Assembly: GCA_007644065.1 (NCBI GenBank)
Contig: VJWN01000007.1
Coordinates: 2,572,167 to 2,636,166 of the forward strand
Reading direction: 5' to 3'
Source: Margaritispora aquatica
Lineage: Eukaryota; Ascomycota; Leotiomycetes; Helotiales; Discinellaceae
Length of the DNA stretch: 64,000 nt
The stretch's first letter is position 1; the number at the start of each line of letters is the position of its first letter. The notes below the pieces were generated by a model, which saw only the letters and a program-made list of their open reading frames with translations, did no database searches and was not told the DNA's origin. The position numbers and the translations under genes were made by a program. Shown here piece after piece: positions 1-12,873 of this stretch.

Positions 1-2690
1 AAGAGCTAAACGATACAGTGCCGTCTCGAGGGCAGTTTCACAGTGTGGTATTTCAAAAATCGATCTGGAACTTCGGGTTTGACATCCCTTTGCATGAGCT
101 GAACATATGTGGTCAATGAGAAATGATAACTGCTAGGTCTAGATTGAGACGAGCATCAAGTACTTTCAGCATGCATGAAGCTCAAATCGGTCACATCATC
201 TTCCACAGACATCACCAGAGTAGACGTCTTCTTCCTACCCTGAAAGTCAGAAGATTTGGACCCCAAATCTCTATCACCTGGGGTAAACCACACAAGAGGA
301 TCCCCAAACTCCGTAACATTCTCTATCCCCGATTTATTACCACGAATATCATTACCAAAGCCTGTGGTGTTTAACCGTACTGTGCAAATTGATGCACAAT
401 TGAACCACAAGGTTACAATTATTTGCCATCAAGGCATCCATCATTCTTGCATCAAACGGCACAGAGATCTGCAATTGTCACATATTTCTAAGTCCATGGA
501 AACTCCTTGTTTTACTATGGATGAAATCTTCCGTCTTGGGTTCGAAGAGAAGTCAGCATCGCTCAGTCCCCTACCTTAGGAGGAAGCGGTTCTACAGTAG
601 CGCCACACTAGACATTAACACCGCCCACTTTGCACGGCCACATGGAGCTGGGAATAGCATCACGTTATTTTCTTAATCATCCCAAACAATAGCGGCTAAT
701 TAACCCCGTGCTCGAATATGACAGTACATGCACTCGGTGAGGATGCTCTCAGCTAGATGTACCTACTTCCTTACCAAGAGAGGGCGAGAGATCAGAGCAG
801 CTTTCAGAAGCCAATCCGCTACTTTCGAGATATCATTCAACAGTGTCTTGTTCACAGCAGCTTTAGCGGTGAAATTCACTACTAATAAATAGTATTTACA
901 AATTACTTTCCCTTCTAAATACCATAGCTGCTTAGGCAGTGTTAGAAATCGCGGTTATCCTAATCGGAGTTGACGACTTACTGAATAGAGAAGCTTGAGA
1001 TTCGGACTTCATTCAGTTACGATAGAGCCAATCAGGACAAAGCGCTACTTTGGTGTCTTCTAAAATTCCAGTCCATGGCAATATTTACTTCATACCCATG
1101 GAGATTTAATTTCTGATTTGGATTGAACGTACCTCCGTAAGGTACGCTTAGATAGGCAAAGGTCCGCCAAACCTTGTTCATTCTGACGCTCTTACTGTAC
1201 CAAATATCTCAATCCATCGGTGCTCCAGAGGCGGTGTTCTGCTTTTGGAGGACCTGTGCCGGATATGGGTACCCTGAACTCCAAGATGCCCGTCACATCG
1301 ATTCTGATCCCAGCGTCCTGGATTATGCAACGGATCTCATCTCTCGGCAAAAGGGCCCGTGTCGATCGCCTGTATAATTGGACCAAAATCCTGTCGGGCT
1401 TTCTTCTTTACAGCCAGGCCTGCGCCTTCTCCCACAACAACAACAGACAAACAAACGAGCTCTGTCCGCAAGCAGATCTACAGTACAGCCATAGGAAAAG
1501 GCTGCTATATTTTTGGCCACGGAATTGCCATCAGTAACAACGCATTTGATTTAGCATGTTGGACTATGAACAAATTTGTGTGGTGGACATGCGAGCCCTG
1601 GAAGATCATCTTAACATGATGTCGTCGTGCCCTTAGTAAGACAAACCACAGATGTGGCGCCACGATATCAACGGTTATCAAAAGCCCATACACAAATTGC
1701 CGTCTTCTAGAAATCCTACTGTTTCAACCTAAAGGCTCCGGTAAAGTATGCTTTGAAAGCTCCTGGATCCCTGTAATATGCTCAAGCTGAGCACCAGCAT
1801 GTTCGATATAGCTTTTTCGTTGCTTTGTTCGGATATAGAATTAACGGCGAGAACATCAACTCCGTCCGTCTTGTCGATCCTATACCGCAACCAATTCCTA
1901 GCACCACTGTATTCCTGATCAATTGCGCCTTACGGTACGAGTAACCCACACTGTTCAGGGACCAGGTTACTATCAATGGACTGTGTCTAATTTCTGACAC
2001 TATTTCTAGCTTTCTATCTTGAAAAAATAATGTTTGGTCTAGAAAAGTTTCTGGATCAAATAAATTTTCTGTTTCAAAGTTCTCTCTGTACGAGGAAATA
2101 CTCTTGTCACTTGATGATACGGAGTACATCCTACGAAACTTTCGAATTTGTATATTGATGCTCGGATCAGAAAGTTATACTTGAAGGATCAGCGGGCGGC
2201 TAACCGTACCAAGCCATACTGGCTTTGCTTCTAATCAGCCTAGCAGTCAATCATAGACGCGCCTGTTCATACTCCTCTCGCTACTCCACAAGAGACAAGC
2301 GCTCTTCCTTTTCTCTTCCTCTTCCGGATATGTCTGTGCACTAAATGGCCCCCATGCACCAGTGATTGTCCGATGGGGGCCTCTAGGCTGCATTGGAGCA
2401 AGAAGGAGCAGTGCCCGTGACGATCAAGCTAAGCATATGGCACATGGCACAATTAGATCTTATCCTTGGAGCAGTCCCAGTCTTAGGTTGTCAAGGCTGA
2501 GAGCTAACCTAGCGATTTTAAAATGATGATGTTGTGCTAACTTGAAATAGAAACCTCTTTGCTTCTAATCAAAAGAAGTGTAGGAAGAGGCAAGGTATAT
2601 GATCTCACTCTCACCCAGGTTAAAGGATCAGGTCCCATGCTTCAAATATTTTTCAATATCTTTAAAAGTCTTCAATCCTCCTTCTCCAAG
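1..2690. other. Gene-poor left edge, no supported gene
   Basis: I find no gene that I can support here. Two short open stretches look slightly protein-like but are unrecognised: a minus-strand frame at 156-410 (about 84 codons, no ATG at its head) and a minus-strand ATG-started frame at 1782-2129 (115 codons). Neither has a recognisable motif, convincing flanking exons or a homologous family I can name. A 15-base word (CTTTGCTTCTAATCA) occurs at about 2225 and again at about 2558, just upstream of the bZIP gene. The stretch may hold decayed coding or repeat relics, but nothing in it proves that. Confidence 0.5.
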
Positions 2691-3982
2691 ATGAGCTCAC
2701 AAATCACAACAACAAGGCATTCAAGACAGTACTCTCTCAGCAGTGACATGGAAGACAAAGGAGAACGTAAGCGCGAGGTATGTATTTACCTTCTTGATAT
2801 TTGACATCAGAGTTAATAAGTTGTTAGTACAATCGTCTTGCTCAGCGCGAATTTCGTAAGTGCTTGGACAGTGTCCTGGAGTAGTACAAGTCTGACGATC
2901 GTCAGGTCGCAGGAGAAAGGAGCATCTCAAGAATCTTGAGCAGATGCAAAAAGAGCAGAACAACGAACAATCGGAAGAGATTGAGCGCCTACGATATCAG
3001 AATGACGAACTCAGACGAGAAAATGAGGCCCTGCGGTCGCAAATGTATGGTGTATCCGCAACACCAAGTCATCTCATCTCATCTTCACCTATGAACACAT
3101 CCGACAATCGCCAATACTCTCTCTCTCCGTCAATATCGGGCACATCAGTATCAGCAAGCAGCCCTCCAGCAGGGCTCGGCTCGGATCTGATGACCATGAC
3201 ATCGCTGTCCCTCGCATCTTCTTCGATGCTCCCTCCATCAATGCAAACTTACACGGATGGATCAGGGCTGTCTTCGCAGTCGTATGCTATGGTACACCCA
3301 TCTGGACTCCGTCATGCAAATTCACAAAGCTCACCTGAGTCATCAGGGTTACGAACTCGATCTTCAATGGGACCCAATTTTCAGTCTCTGAACGTTGCCG
3401 CGCATTCGGTGCTCGACTCGTCTGCTCCAGCAGGCTCACGGAGAATAAGTGGCTCACAATCGTACGTTGCCCTTTCAGTTTGGATATTGAGCATGTATAC
3501 TAAACAGGTATGAAAGCATGATTATGACACCCTACGATCGTAGGAGAGCCCGAACAGAACTTCTAGAGTACTTCAGACCACTCTACGATGACCCTGCCGT
3601 CGCAACAGACCCACAGCACCATCTCGCTGTCCTACGCACCATAACCAACACACTCCCCGCATCTCTAAAGCCATGCAAAGCGCAACTCGAGACGCCGCAC
3701 TTCTACGGCATAGACATGGTGGCCTCGCCCTCACTCCGCGAGCGCCTTTGCACTGTCCCATCAGAAACAGCTCGTAGCTTTATCTACGATCTAGGCATCC
3801 TAGGCAATGAGCGTGATGAGGTTGGGCAGATCATAATATGGGGCGACGATGCGCTTAATGAGATGAGTTGGGAGCTTTCGGCTCCGTTGCTTGATCGTTG
3901 GGATTGGTTGCTACCGGGGTGGAAGCAGCGCGCAAATTTTTGGAGGCGGCAGAGAGGTGCACCGTTGTTGAATGAATGGTGA
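2691..3982 (+). CDS. Yap/Pap1-like bZIP transcription factor with DUF3425-type C-terminus
   Basis: Predicted nuclear DNA-binding regulator of 381 residues. Four exons: 2691-2777, 2828-2855, 2906-3461, 3508-3982. The basic region contains NRLAQREFR (residues 31-39), matching the NxxAQxxFR signature of Pap1/Yap-type fungal bZIPs, followed by RRKEHLKNLE and a zipper with Leu66, Leu73 and Leu80 at heptad spacing. The middle (about 85-220) is Ser/Thr/Pro-rich and low complexity. The C-terminus (about 235-381) has the layout of the fungal DUF3425 domain, including a segment ending PGWKQRANFWRRQRG. The second exon is only 28 nt and the basic region is split by the intron between Phe38 and Arg39, so the DNA-binding helix exists only after splicing. 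Start: first in-frame ATG of the open frame. The target genes cannot be read from sequence; Yap-like factors often act in stress responses, which is family knowledge only. Confidence 0.88.
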
Positions 3983-5099
3983 TGATGCGATGAACTTTGA
4001 GACACTTTCTAAATGATGGCAAAAGGTGGTAATGGCAGCACAGCGCATGGAGTTTGATTTTGGTTCACTTCACCAGTCTAGAGGCATTTTCAGACGCGGG
4101 TTATGGCATTTGCGCATATCTTGTGTATTATGTACACAGGTCTTATTAATTAGCAAGCAAGCAATATACCATTCTCTTTCTACAGCTCATACTTCAGATT
4201 CTTCCATCGTGGTTAAGATCACTTAGTGCAGAGCTCAACAGCTCAGTGAGGAATGTCGATATCTCGGCAATGTTCCCTTCACCTCGCAGCGAAAGGTCTC
4301 CGCATGGTGTCCCTCACCCCAAAGCTAAGTTTCACAGACTGAGACTCATTATGAGTGTTTACTAATAACTAAGCGGACTACCAATGTACCTACTCGGTAC
4401 GAGCCACGAACTAACAGTTTCATTACACAGCATCCATCTTAACTCCAAACTTCAAAGCAAGTAGTAATCCACGCGAAAACAAACAATTTGAAAACATGCA
4501 CGACGCATCAGCCAAGAAGGGCCATGCATCCACCCCACAAGGTACTCGGGACTCGGTTCCGGCTTAGCACCACTTACCACGGTGCTTTTCATCTCTTAGC
4601 TCGCTCGCCAGGGTGTAACGTTGCGCGGGGGTTTTGGTGAGTTTAGAGTGGTTGGCCGTTAGCTCAATACTAGATCCTTACTACTAGACTTATCACCGCC
4701 TATCTATATCAATCATGGCAGAGAATGGCTAATAATACAAAGCCAAGTCCATATCTCCCTTCCACCCCCCGCTTGGCTGGGGAAAACCTTAAGATCCGCA
4801 CCCGCACGCACGTTAGTGTAAAAGAAAGGGGAAACATGATTGGATCTGAATACGGACGTGGGTTAGTACGGTATTGTTTGGATTTCATTTGTGACTTGAA
4901 TATTTATGATTTGTGTCTTGTGATTCATGTCTACCTACTCGCTGCCTTGATTAGAAAGCACTGCCTTTTGCCTCTTCAAGGCCACCAATTGAAAATTGAA
5001 CTCGGTTGGCTCTTTGTTGATGGTCAGAAATAACGCAGGAATTTGAGAATTGGTGAGTGTTGTTGTCTTCCTTCGAAACCCTCTCGCCTCGGTTCGTGT

Positions 5100-5119
5100 G
5101 ATCTGATCTGATCTGATCT
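5100..5119. repeat. (GATCT)4 tandem repeat
   Basis: Four tandem copies of the 5-mer GATCT are read directly. No function is evident. Confidence 0.85.
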
Positions 5120-5381
5120 CCACACAGCCACTTCCCCCTGACCAGCGGTGGCCTCCTCAGCCACATCCGCTTTTGCAAGCCCTGCCCTGCCCTGTCTTTT
5201 TTTTTTCTTCCTGCGATTTTTAGAAACGTGGTTGGTGTTCCGTAGGATTCATTATTCGCAGGTAAGATCTGTATTGTTCCTTCGGTCGTTCTCGCCTTTC
5301 TGCGCTTGGTTGCTGTAAATGGCATATTGTAGATGGGTTGAGCCACACGTGCAATGGGGGCGGAGGAAACAAGCAGGGGAT

Positions 5382-5420
5382 GGAGGGAAGGAGGGAGGAA
5401 GGAAGAAGGGAGAAGGGAGA
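5382..5420 (+). repeat. Purine-only tract
   Basis: Thirty-nine consecutive purines of GGAAG/GGGA type lie inside a longer, nearly pure purine stretch that starts near 5372. Such tracts can form triplex (H-DNA) structures or act as promoter elements. No gene starts immediately beside it, so its role is unknown. Confidence 0.7.
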
Positions 5421-7675
5421 TCTTCGCAAGGAAGTTATTTTTGGCATGGCGGAGATGGATATTCTCCTGTGCCTCGTATGAAGGAGTGTCTGTGAGCTTT
5501 GTTTTCAGGCACGAATGACGAGTTCAAATTCCGATGATGCCGTTGTTCACTAAGTGCCAGTAAGAAAAACTTTACTCTCCAAACATCGAATATAATACCA
5601 CTGGTATAGTCGTACATGTCTATCTTAGGGAGGTCACGCAACACGTTTTGTTAACTCTTGCCATGCTGAATACACTTAGTACTTGGTATCAAGCACCAAT
5701 GCAAGGAGGGTACGATAGTATCCTTGCAGGCACGAGATATATCTAATAATTACACCAATACGACAAGAAGTCTAGTGCATGTCAAAGTCTCTCACATCGC
5801 AACTCTCATACACACTCGAAGTTGGAGTTGTTAGCCGTGGTCTCGCACCAAGCGAACCATTAGAGCTAGGAGATATTCAAGCATAAGAACATTGTAATCT
5901 TAAGTGTTGAGTCGGTTCAATTCAATGTCGATCGTGATACCATCTTATGCTCTTCAAATTCACTCTGCCCCCCTCTCGTGTTTGAACCAATTGTGTGCAG
6001 TCGTTGTGTAGTAGTCGCGGGCAGGTAGCTAAATACGAGATTGATCTGGAGGCTTAGGTATTCTTGGAGCACGAGATGAAACAATTGGCATCTATGTTTC
6101 TTACTCTTCTTTAGTTAAATCTAATGCATGGTCATGCTATCTTCCCTATCTTAGCACCACAAAGCGTGAGTATTCTTTGTAAGCACCCCTTGGTCTTTTG
6201 CGGAGTGAAGCTTTGTCCTGCATCTTGAGGACTTTGATTCGCTTGTTTGACGGGAATAGTGTAGAAGTGTTCAAAGAATGATTCAAGCCGATGAAAACCG
6301 CAGAAGATACCTCTTTGAGCTATAGCATGTTGTCTGAAGTTGGGCACGGGAATGAAATGTTCCACAATTATCGTGTTCGGCACGGCTGGGTTCTGTGGCC
6401 TAGTGATCGGCACTTCGTGCATGAGATGGAAAGCCAAACCATGCTGGGCGTGATTTAGTTTTTGATCTTGGCTTCTTCTTTCGAGCTTCGATTCTTTCTT
6501 ATGCACCCTTCGATGCATCGGACTCCGCGAGCTCCATGTAACTCCGCGTCTATGGCTGATTGAGTAGGTGCTTTGAAGATCATATTGCGTCACGGACCTG
6601 TTGATTGAAGTTGATTATACCAAGGGCCAAGGTGAGCTTGATCTGGTATTGGATAGTGGAGATGTAGTGGATTTAGGTACGATATCTAGAAGTCGAAAGA
6701 TGAACTTAAATTCTTAGCTATGCTCGCTTAAACAAATGACAAAATTTGAGAATGGCCACTTCCGTGTTTTCATGTACAACAACACTTAATTGAGATATAA
6801 CCAGTACTGAGTTAAAGCCCAAAGGATTAAGTTCATTATATGCTACAATAACACAGCCATTGGCGTAATTATCTTGTACAAATCATATCTGTCAAGGATT
6901 TCAACACAGATTTAAAAATGTTGTTGCGTGATAATGGTAATGGAGGTCCGAGAATTCCAATTGCCCGAGCTGCAAGCAACGATCAAGATGTAAGCAAGAG
7001 AACATTGATGAAAAGGACGAGAATTGTCAGATAACCTTCGAGTAAGAATTCTCGTGAGTGTTATCAAGACAATGAGGCGTCTTCAGGACGGTACTCATTG
7101 ACTCATTAGTTACAACACCAGTTAAAAAAAGTCCTTCGACTCATTTCATGTAATCTGATCCCCAGACTTTCCGTGGTAGCTCCCTATTTGTATTAACCCC
7201 GTACAGTAGCCTTCACATGCTCGGCTCAGGGTTGGTGACGGGTGCAAGGGGCTTCAGAAGCTTCTCTTTAGTGCGGAAATCTTCGACGCACTCTGTAGAT
7301 TTGTTATTATCATATCTACTTCCTGAGTCATTAAGAACTTATAGTAACTTGGCCCATTCTTAGAACTATTGCTTCTAGAAAAGTTGCCTAGGGCTTCTCG
7401 TAATTATGGCGCCACTTTGCTGGTCACTTGCTTCGCTTCGCTTAGTTTGCGTCATCGCAAACCATGCCTTGCTCCTTGATAATTAATGCATCAAGTAAGG
7501 TCGTGCCAACAATTCCAAGATCTGAGAGCCAAGCCTTTTATAGATGCAACCTGTACCTGCCAATGTTTCTTTGAGTCTATAATGCCTAAGACATTCATTC
7601 TTATCTTCTCGCCATGTCTGCATTAGGACCCATTGACCCATCGTCGATCCAGACAGAAGATCAAAAAGAGGCGCC

Positions 7676-9028
7676 ATGGATCGTTCGCAAATTAGCTGGG
7701 GTAATTGTCTGCTACCAAATTACCAGAATTATGACTTACAAACATCATAGTCAATGACAGGGCGCATCGTCGTCTCTACCTACGAGTCATTACGGGCTAC
7801 AGGCACATCCGTCGTTTGCCTTTCACCATGGGGAGACTCGTCTCCTTTGCTTTTGCCATGCATTCGCTTCCGTGATCTAGCGGTCCACACTATTGTTGTT
7901 GCGACAGGTGGAACAGCAGCAGTCGCAGCACCTGTCATGGGACCCCTCTCTGACATGGTCGTTGATTCATTCGGAGAAACAATCCTCGTTGAACTCGGTC
8001 TTCATGTTGGATTTGATCTTGCTGTCTCGGCAGGCAATGAGGTGTTGATTGACAAACCGATGAACAAGATAATACCAGTGCACGAAGCGAACCTCACGAC
8101 GTCCGGAATCAAGGTGTTGACTATTACGTTAAAGTATAGGCATACAGTCGAGGATGCACAGCTTGGCTTCTTTAGAAGCTCAACGCATGCTGACCCGAGT
8201 CTCTTTGCGAGCGTGGGAGATTATCTCGCGGTAGAGAAAGGCTGGTTCAGCCCATATTTGTTCGCGAGCGCAAGGAGGCCGATTATTCCTAGGACGATGA
8301 AACCTGACATTGTATTCTGTCACGGGCCATTTCTATTGGGTGATTATCGCGTTGGAGAAACTCTTGTTGCACAAAGCGCGAATGTGCTTCATCTCTGTGA
8401 AATCCCAATTGTCGAGGAGAGCACCACTGCTCTTACTCCTCAAACAACCTCGTCGAGCTTCAAAGAAAAGCTTTCTGTTTCCAAGATGAATCACAAGCTC
8501 ACAGCCCTGATGGATCGTACGAAGTCTCATTCTCATTCAGATGCATCGGCGTCGATACCATCAGAAGATCCATCCCCGCCACTGGTTCTACAAGCAATTG
8601 TGCCTCCGCCACGCAGACTAGCTGTCCTTCTTCTCGGACTAAAGCCTCATCGCCTAGGCATGTGGACGTCTTCCGCGAGACCCAACGAGTCTGTACTTCA
8701 ATATGTTCTTCTCAATGGCGCACCTGCCATCGTTCTTCCTGCTTTGGCCGGAGCGCCGTTGATAGCATGGAACACACTGACACTCAAGCAAATCCATGCT
8801 AAGCATGACAAATACGATAGCATCGTACGGATACTTTTCGAGTATGTCTCTTTGTGTGTTGATTGGGCTCGTGTTACTGTTGGCGAAGGGGATGAGGATA
8901 GGAAGAAGGCTGTTCATGATGCTTTGGAATTGGTTGTTGCTTCTGCTGCACAAAGTGTTGGTAGTAAGCCAGTGATGAAGAACGTCGACTTGGATCGTGC
9001 TGGCATTGTTATTTTGAGAATCCTTTGA
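7676..9028 (+). CDS. Hypothetical protein of about 430 residues
   Basis: Unrecognised. The body is one long open frame. The proposed model uses ATG at 7676, exon 7676-7700, a 60-nt GT-AG intron 7701-7760 (weak GTAATT donor) and exon 7761-9028, giving 430 residues. The alternative is a start at the in-frame ATG at 7754 (424 residues, no intron). The protein is hydrophobic in patches (VHTIVVATGGTAAVAAPV near the N-terminus, a Leu-rich LAVLLLGL segment near residue 300) and has a Ser/Thr/Lys-rich linker at about 235-275. I see no catalytic signature, clear signal peptide or regular membrane-segment pattern. It faces the S33 hydrolase gene tail to tail across 925 bp. Length and even amino-acid use make a real gene likely; function is unknown. 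Confidence 0.6.
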
Positions 9029-9953
9029 TAGCTAATCGTTGTAATTCTTTCAGCAGATATGATATGAATGAAATTGAGAGATCAGAAGCCATAAAGCTCA
9101 AAGTAACTTGCACGTCTTTTCGCTTATCTTGCTGCTAGTTCGCTTCCTAAAATGGCAGTTGTGCATTCAGCAAACTTCAAATTACGCGGGTTTTTGGACT
9201 ATAGAACTTCGAATCATTGACACAAATTTCTTGTATCCTTTACCGCAGATGGGAGCCCTTTGATGTGTGTCACAATTCGAACTTTGGTATGTTGAATAAC
9301 CTCAACTTCAACTCCCCTCAAGCCCACTACATGATGGTGTTCGATTTCTCCAAGGTCTGCGTATTAGTTTTGAGAACTAGCAACAGCATAGTTAGGCGAG
9401 CTTCATTTATAATCCAGAGTCCCAGCGGCAGCATAGTCAGGAGGGCTCCGTTCGCAGTCTTGTGGACTGGCAGCTTTGTAATCAGTTGGAATGATGGCAG
9501 ATACCATGCCAGCAGCGACGATGAGAATGAGATGACCTGCTGAGTTAGACCATTTTAATGATATAGAGAAATAGAAAGGTGGACTTACTTTTGGAAGGAA
9601 TTTAAAATTCAAACAATCAGTGTTATGGCGAGCTATGAACTCCAAGGGCATTTGCACAGCTGGCTAAACACCACACAATTTTTCCACTCAGAAAACCCCC
9701 AACTTCAGAGACTCGGGCAGTTATACTCACAGAGCGCAACCAGTCAATTCATCTCCATCAAGGCCAAATCCTGGCTGATGTGCAGATGTCTAGGTATCGC
9801 GAGTAATTGGAAGCGACTTGTCCTAGATCCCCTATTTATAGACTTTTCCAATGTGTAAGACATCTGAGCACATTCTGACGTGTGAAGCCTACATTCCTAT
9901 TCATTTGCATTTTTGTCCTCTTACTTCAGACTAATGGTTTCTTAGATAGCGCT
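9029..9953. other. Convergent intergenic region
   Basis: This is the 3' flank of two convergent genes. I see no coding, RNA or repeat signal beyond short out-of-frame stretches. Confidence 0.6.
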
Positions 9954-11933
9954 CTATTGTAGTCTAAAATTCTGCAAGAGGGAACTGATTTCCGCAATCT
10001 CCTTCCTCTTCGTCAATGAGCCAGGGATCGTGATGCCCCATGGTCCTGCCTCAAGCGGACAGTAATTGCCTTTGCCAGGTAATGTTCCATTGATCAGGAA
10101 CGCACCAATCTTTACCATGACGCACGCATTTCTTGTGGTAATCGAGGTGTGCTAAGGTGTGTCAGTCGTAATAGGAGTTTTAGGCTGGAAGTTTACTTAC
10201 ACCAATCCCTTCAACAGTGATAAGTTGAGCGTTTTTGAAGATCTGAATGCCTTTACGGCCACTATAATAATCAGCGAGTTCGATAATTTTTGATCTCAGA
10301 GGGGCTTACTTGACAATAGGAGTGATCGGATCAAGTGTGTTGCTGACGAAAACGATTGGATTCTTGGTCTTTCCTCCAAAAGGACCTGTTCAGTCAACAC
10401 CGAGCGCTTCCACAGGAGTGGCGAAATACTCACCTGCATACCGCTCCACCGATGAGATATTCCAGCCCGAACAGAACATTTGATTCACAATTGGCACTTC
10501 TCCAGCTAACCAACTCTGTTTCTCAAGCACCGGAATGCTACTTGCCCAATCACTAACTTTCTTTCCGAGATGTCTCCCACCATTGTCAGCGCATGACGTC
10601 CCAGTTGACCAAGTATCGTTTAAGCTGATCGGTGGAACAAAGCCATTTGGTAGTAGAGACTGCAAATATTGCACTTTCTCCATTGTCACATCTGGGAACA
10701 AACTCTCGACCATGGGAAGCAGATAACCAATCGTTGGGTATTCCTCGACAGCATGATACGTGCTGGGGATAATCAATCCCTTCAAGCCTTGCAGCACAAC
10801 CCAGATAGCTGATGAATTTGACCAGTTCTGCTCAAGTGCCAATGTCACATTAAGTTGAGTGGCGATAGCCTCGAAACGAAGGAATATGTCGTGCGGTGTC
10901 TTTCCAGTGTAGAATGGGCAATACATTGGACCGGCTATGTTGCAGTACAGGAAGAAAGCAGCGAAAGCTTTGTCAGTATCAACCACCATGTTTAGACCTG
11001 ATCCCTTGGCTATCTCATCCGGATCAAGTATACCATCAAGGAGAACACGTCCAACTCTATCGGGGAACATTGAGGCGAAAGTCTGTCCAAGAAAGGAGCC
11101 ATAACTCGAGCCCCAGAAGTTGAGGAGTGAAGCATCCTTGTCGCAGCCTCTACCAGAATCACTTTTCGCATATGCATCCAAGATAGATATCATGTCCCGT
11201 GCTACTGTTGTTGTCGACATATGCGGACCAGCTTCGCTCGCATCTCCAATGGAGCTCGAGCAGTCTTTCCCCACTTGCTGAGTGACTTTATACACATTGT
11301 CAAAATATTGCCCAGGTAACGATGGTCCATAAAGTACATCAAGCGATCTTTTCGCTACCGGGCCCAAAGGAATAGCAAGATTGGGAGTTAGAGCACAATT
11401 GCCAGGGGGCATTGCGTAACCACTTCCTCGAACATCCCATGACACAAAGTCGTAATTGAGTCCGAAAAATGGAATGTTTTGGCTGGCAAGACCACGGATG
11501 TGATCAACTCCTGAGACACCTGGACCGCCTGGATTCGTTAAGATCATGCCTTTGTATGGCTTTGTCTTTGCGGGGTACTTGATCAACGGGACAAATGATC
11601 TTAATCCTATGGGTTTGCGATAGTCCAGAGGTACCTAAGTATCACGACTTAGTAATTTTGAACTGATACAAAGGATTTATGTTTGAACACGCACATCGAG
11701 GACTGCACATTGTAAGCTTTCGAAGCATGGGTACCAATTATTGAGAGCTTTTGATGGAGGTATCTTGTGGAAGTCAGCTTTGATGTGCTCTGATGGATTG
11801 TGTCCGCGATGCTTACTTCAGCAAATGACCATTGCAGGGTTGCATTTCGAGGAGCCACAGGAGAAGCAACCGCTGAACCAGAGAATGTAAAACAAAGCAA
11901 AAGAGCTCCACCGAGCATATGTTGTTTGACCAT
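9954..11933 (-). CDS. Secreted tripeptidyl-aminopeptidase-like S33 hydrolase
   Basis: Predicted extracellular alpha/beta-hydrolase peptidase (MEROPS S33, TAP family) that would release N-terminal peptides from proteins. The model has six exons: 11933-11817, 11763-11695, 11634-10434, 10385-10310, 10261-10201 and 10151-9954, coding for 573 residues. The N-terminus (MVKQHMLGGALLLCFTFSG) is a signal peptide. The typical TAP start follows: WSFAEIPPSKALNNWYPCF, then CAVLDVPLDY. The oxyanion motif is NPGGPG. The nucleophile is Ser239 in GSSYG, with Asp481 in NTLDPITP and His509 in GIGHTS, a complete triad. The last region fits the TAP C-terminal domain (PF08386). Intron 1 carries a CTGAC branch-type site. 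Asp and His become readable only when introns 3-5 are removed, which supports the splice model. Substrate preference is not readable. Confidence 0.9.
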
Positions 11934-12873
11934 CTTCAACACTAACTCTATTCGCAAAGCACAATCAAGAGAATAAAGCAGAATCTACAACTTGCGACAG
12001 AGAGAGCTCGGCATTATATACTTGTCACTTCGTCATGTTTCTATATAGCCTGTACAGACAAGAGACAGAAGAAGATACACGAGAAAATACCACGCCGCAA
12101 CGAGTGAAAATGATGATATACTCGCAGTTTACTTCTATAAACGGACAATCGTTACCACATTTTAGACGACGTGCATGCGAATCACACCCGGATAAATGCA
12201 GTGGTGTCGAATCCCCAGGGAACCTGTCTCAGCCGGATAATCATTCTTTGAGCCTCCGAAATTCGACATGGCGATGAGGTAAGCTACAAAACTCGAGCCG
12301 CACATATCTTGGTCAATTTTAATGTAGGTACAGTATAGTCGGTAAACATCGACTTTGATGGAAGTTGAACCTTCCAGGGCAGGAGGATGAGTCGAAAACA
12401 CTCACCTTCACCTCATCGGGGCACGTACCGCCAGGAGAACAGTGCCTCAAGTGAACCCCACCAGAACCCCCACCACTGACTCAAATACCCCTCCAAGACA
12501 TACTGTTCACTGCATCACAACCAAGTTATGCATTGCTTGCGCCTCTTCGCTACACCGGTAATGCGGTACTCAATTTGTGGTGAAAGTAATTGGAAGATAG
12601 GTACCGAACATAATCAGAGTAGTGGAGCAAGTGGTTGTAAACGTACTAAGCGAGGTTTCTGAACTTCGTTCGAGTTGCCTCGACTGGACTATTCACCAGG
12701 TATAAGATACTTCGACAGTCCTTCCTGTTTTCATTCTAACGCAATTAAAAGTATCACATCTCTTCTGAACTTCAGAGCAGTCACAACCACCACTTTATTA
12801 GCTAGTCACCACGACTTTGATGCTACCTCACCAAACCACCACCAACCAAACTCAAACCCCAATTCATACCATA
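11934..12873. promoter_or_regulatory. Divergent promoter region (S33 hydrolase / glycosyltransferase)
   Basis: This 940-bp region lies between two divergently transcribed genes. It carries the element listed at 12015-12020 on the hydrolase side and an A/C-rich stretch before the glycosyltransferase start. No other gene is seen. Confidence 0.5.
12015..12020 (-). promoter_or_regulatory. TATA-like element of the S33 hydrolase gene
   Basis: TATATA sits about 80 bp upstream of the hydrolase start codon and reads TATATA on the minus strand as well. Spacing fits a core promoter element; the functional claim is inference. Confidence 0.35.

Larger units (their letters stand above)
3983..7675. other. 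3.7-kb gene-free stretch
   Basis: No supported gene. The DNA is AT-rich with scattered stops in all frames. The longest frame is on the minus strand at 6132-6593 (153 codons), but it opens with GTG, matches nothing I recognise and has no clear exon partners. A short GATCT tandem and a purine-only tract lie at 5.1-5.4 kb and are listed separately. Confidence 0.6.

Noticed and set aside
6132..6593. 153-codon minus-strand frame
   Set aside because: GTG-started, unrecognised, and stands alone in AT-rich DNA; too weak to call a gene.
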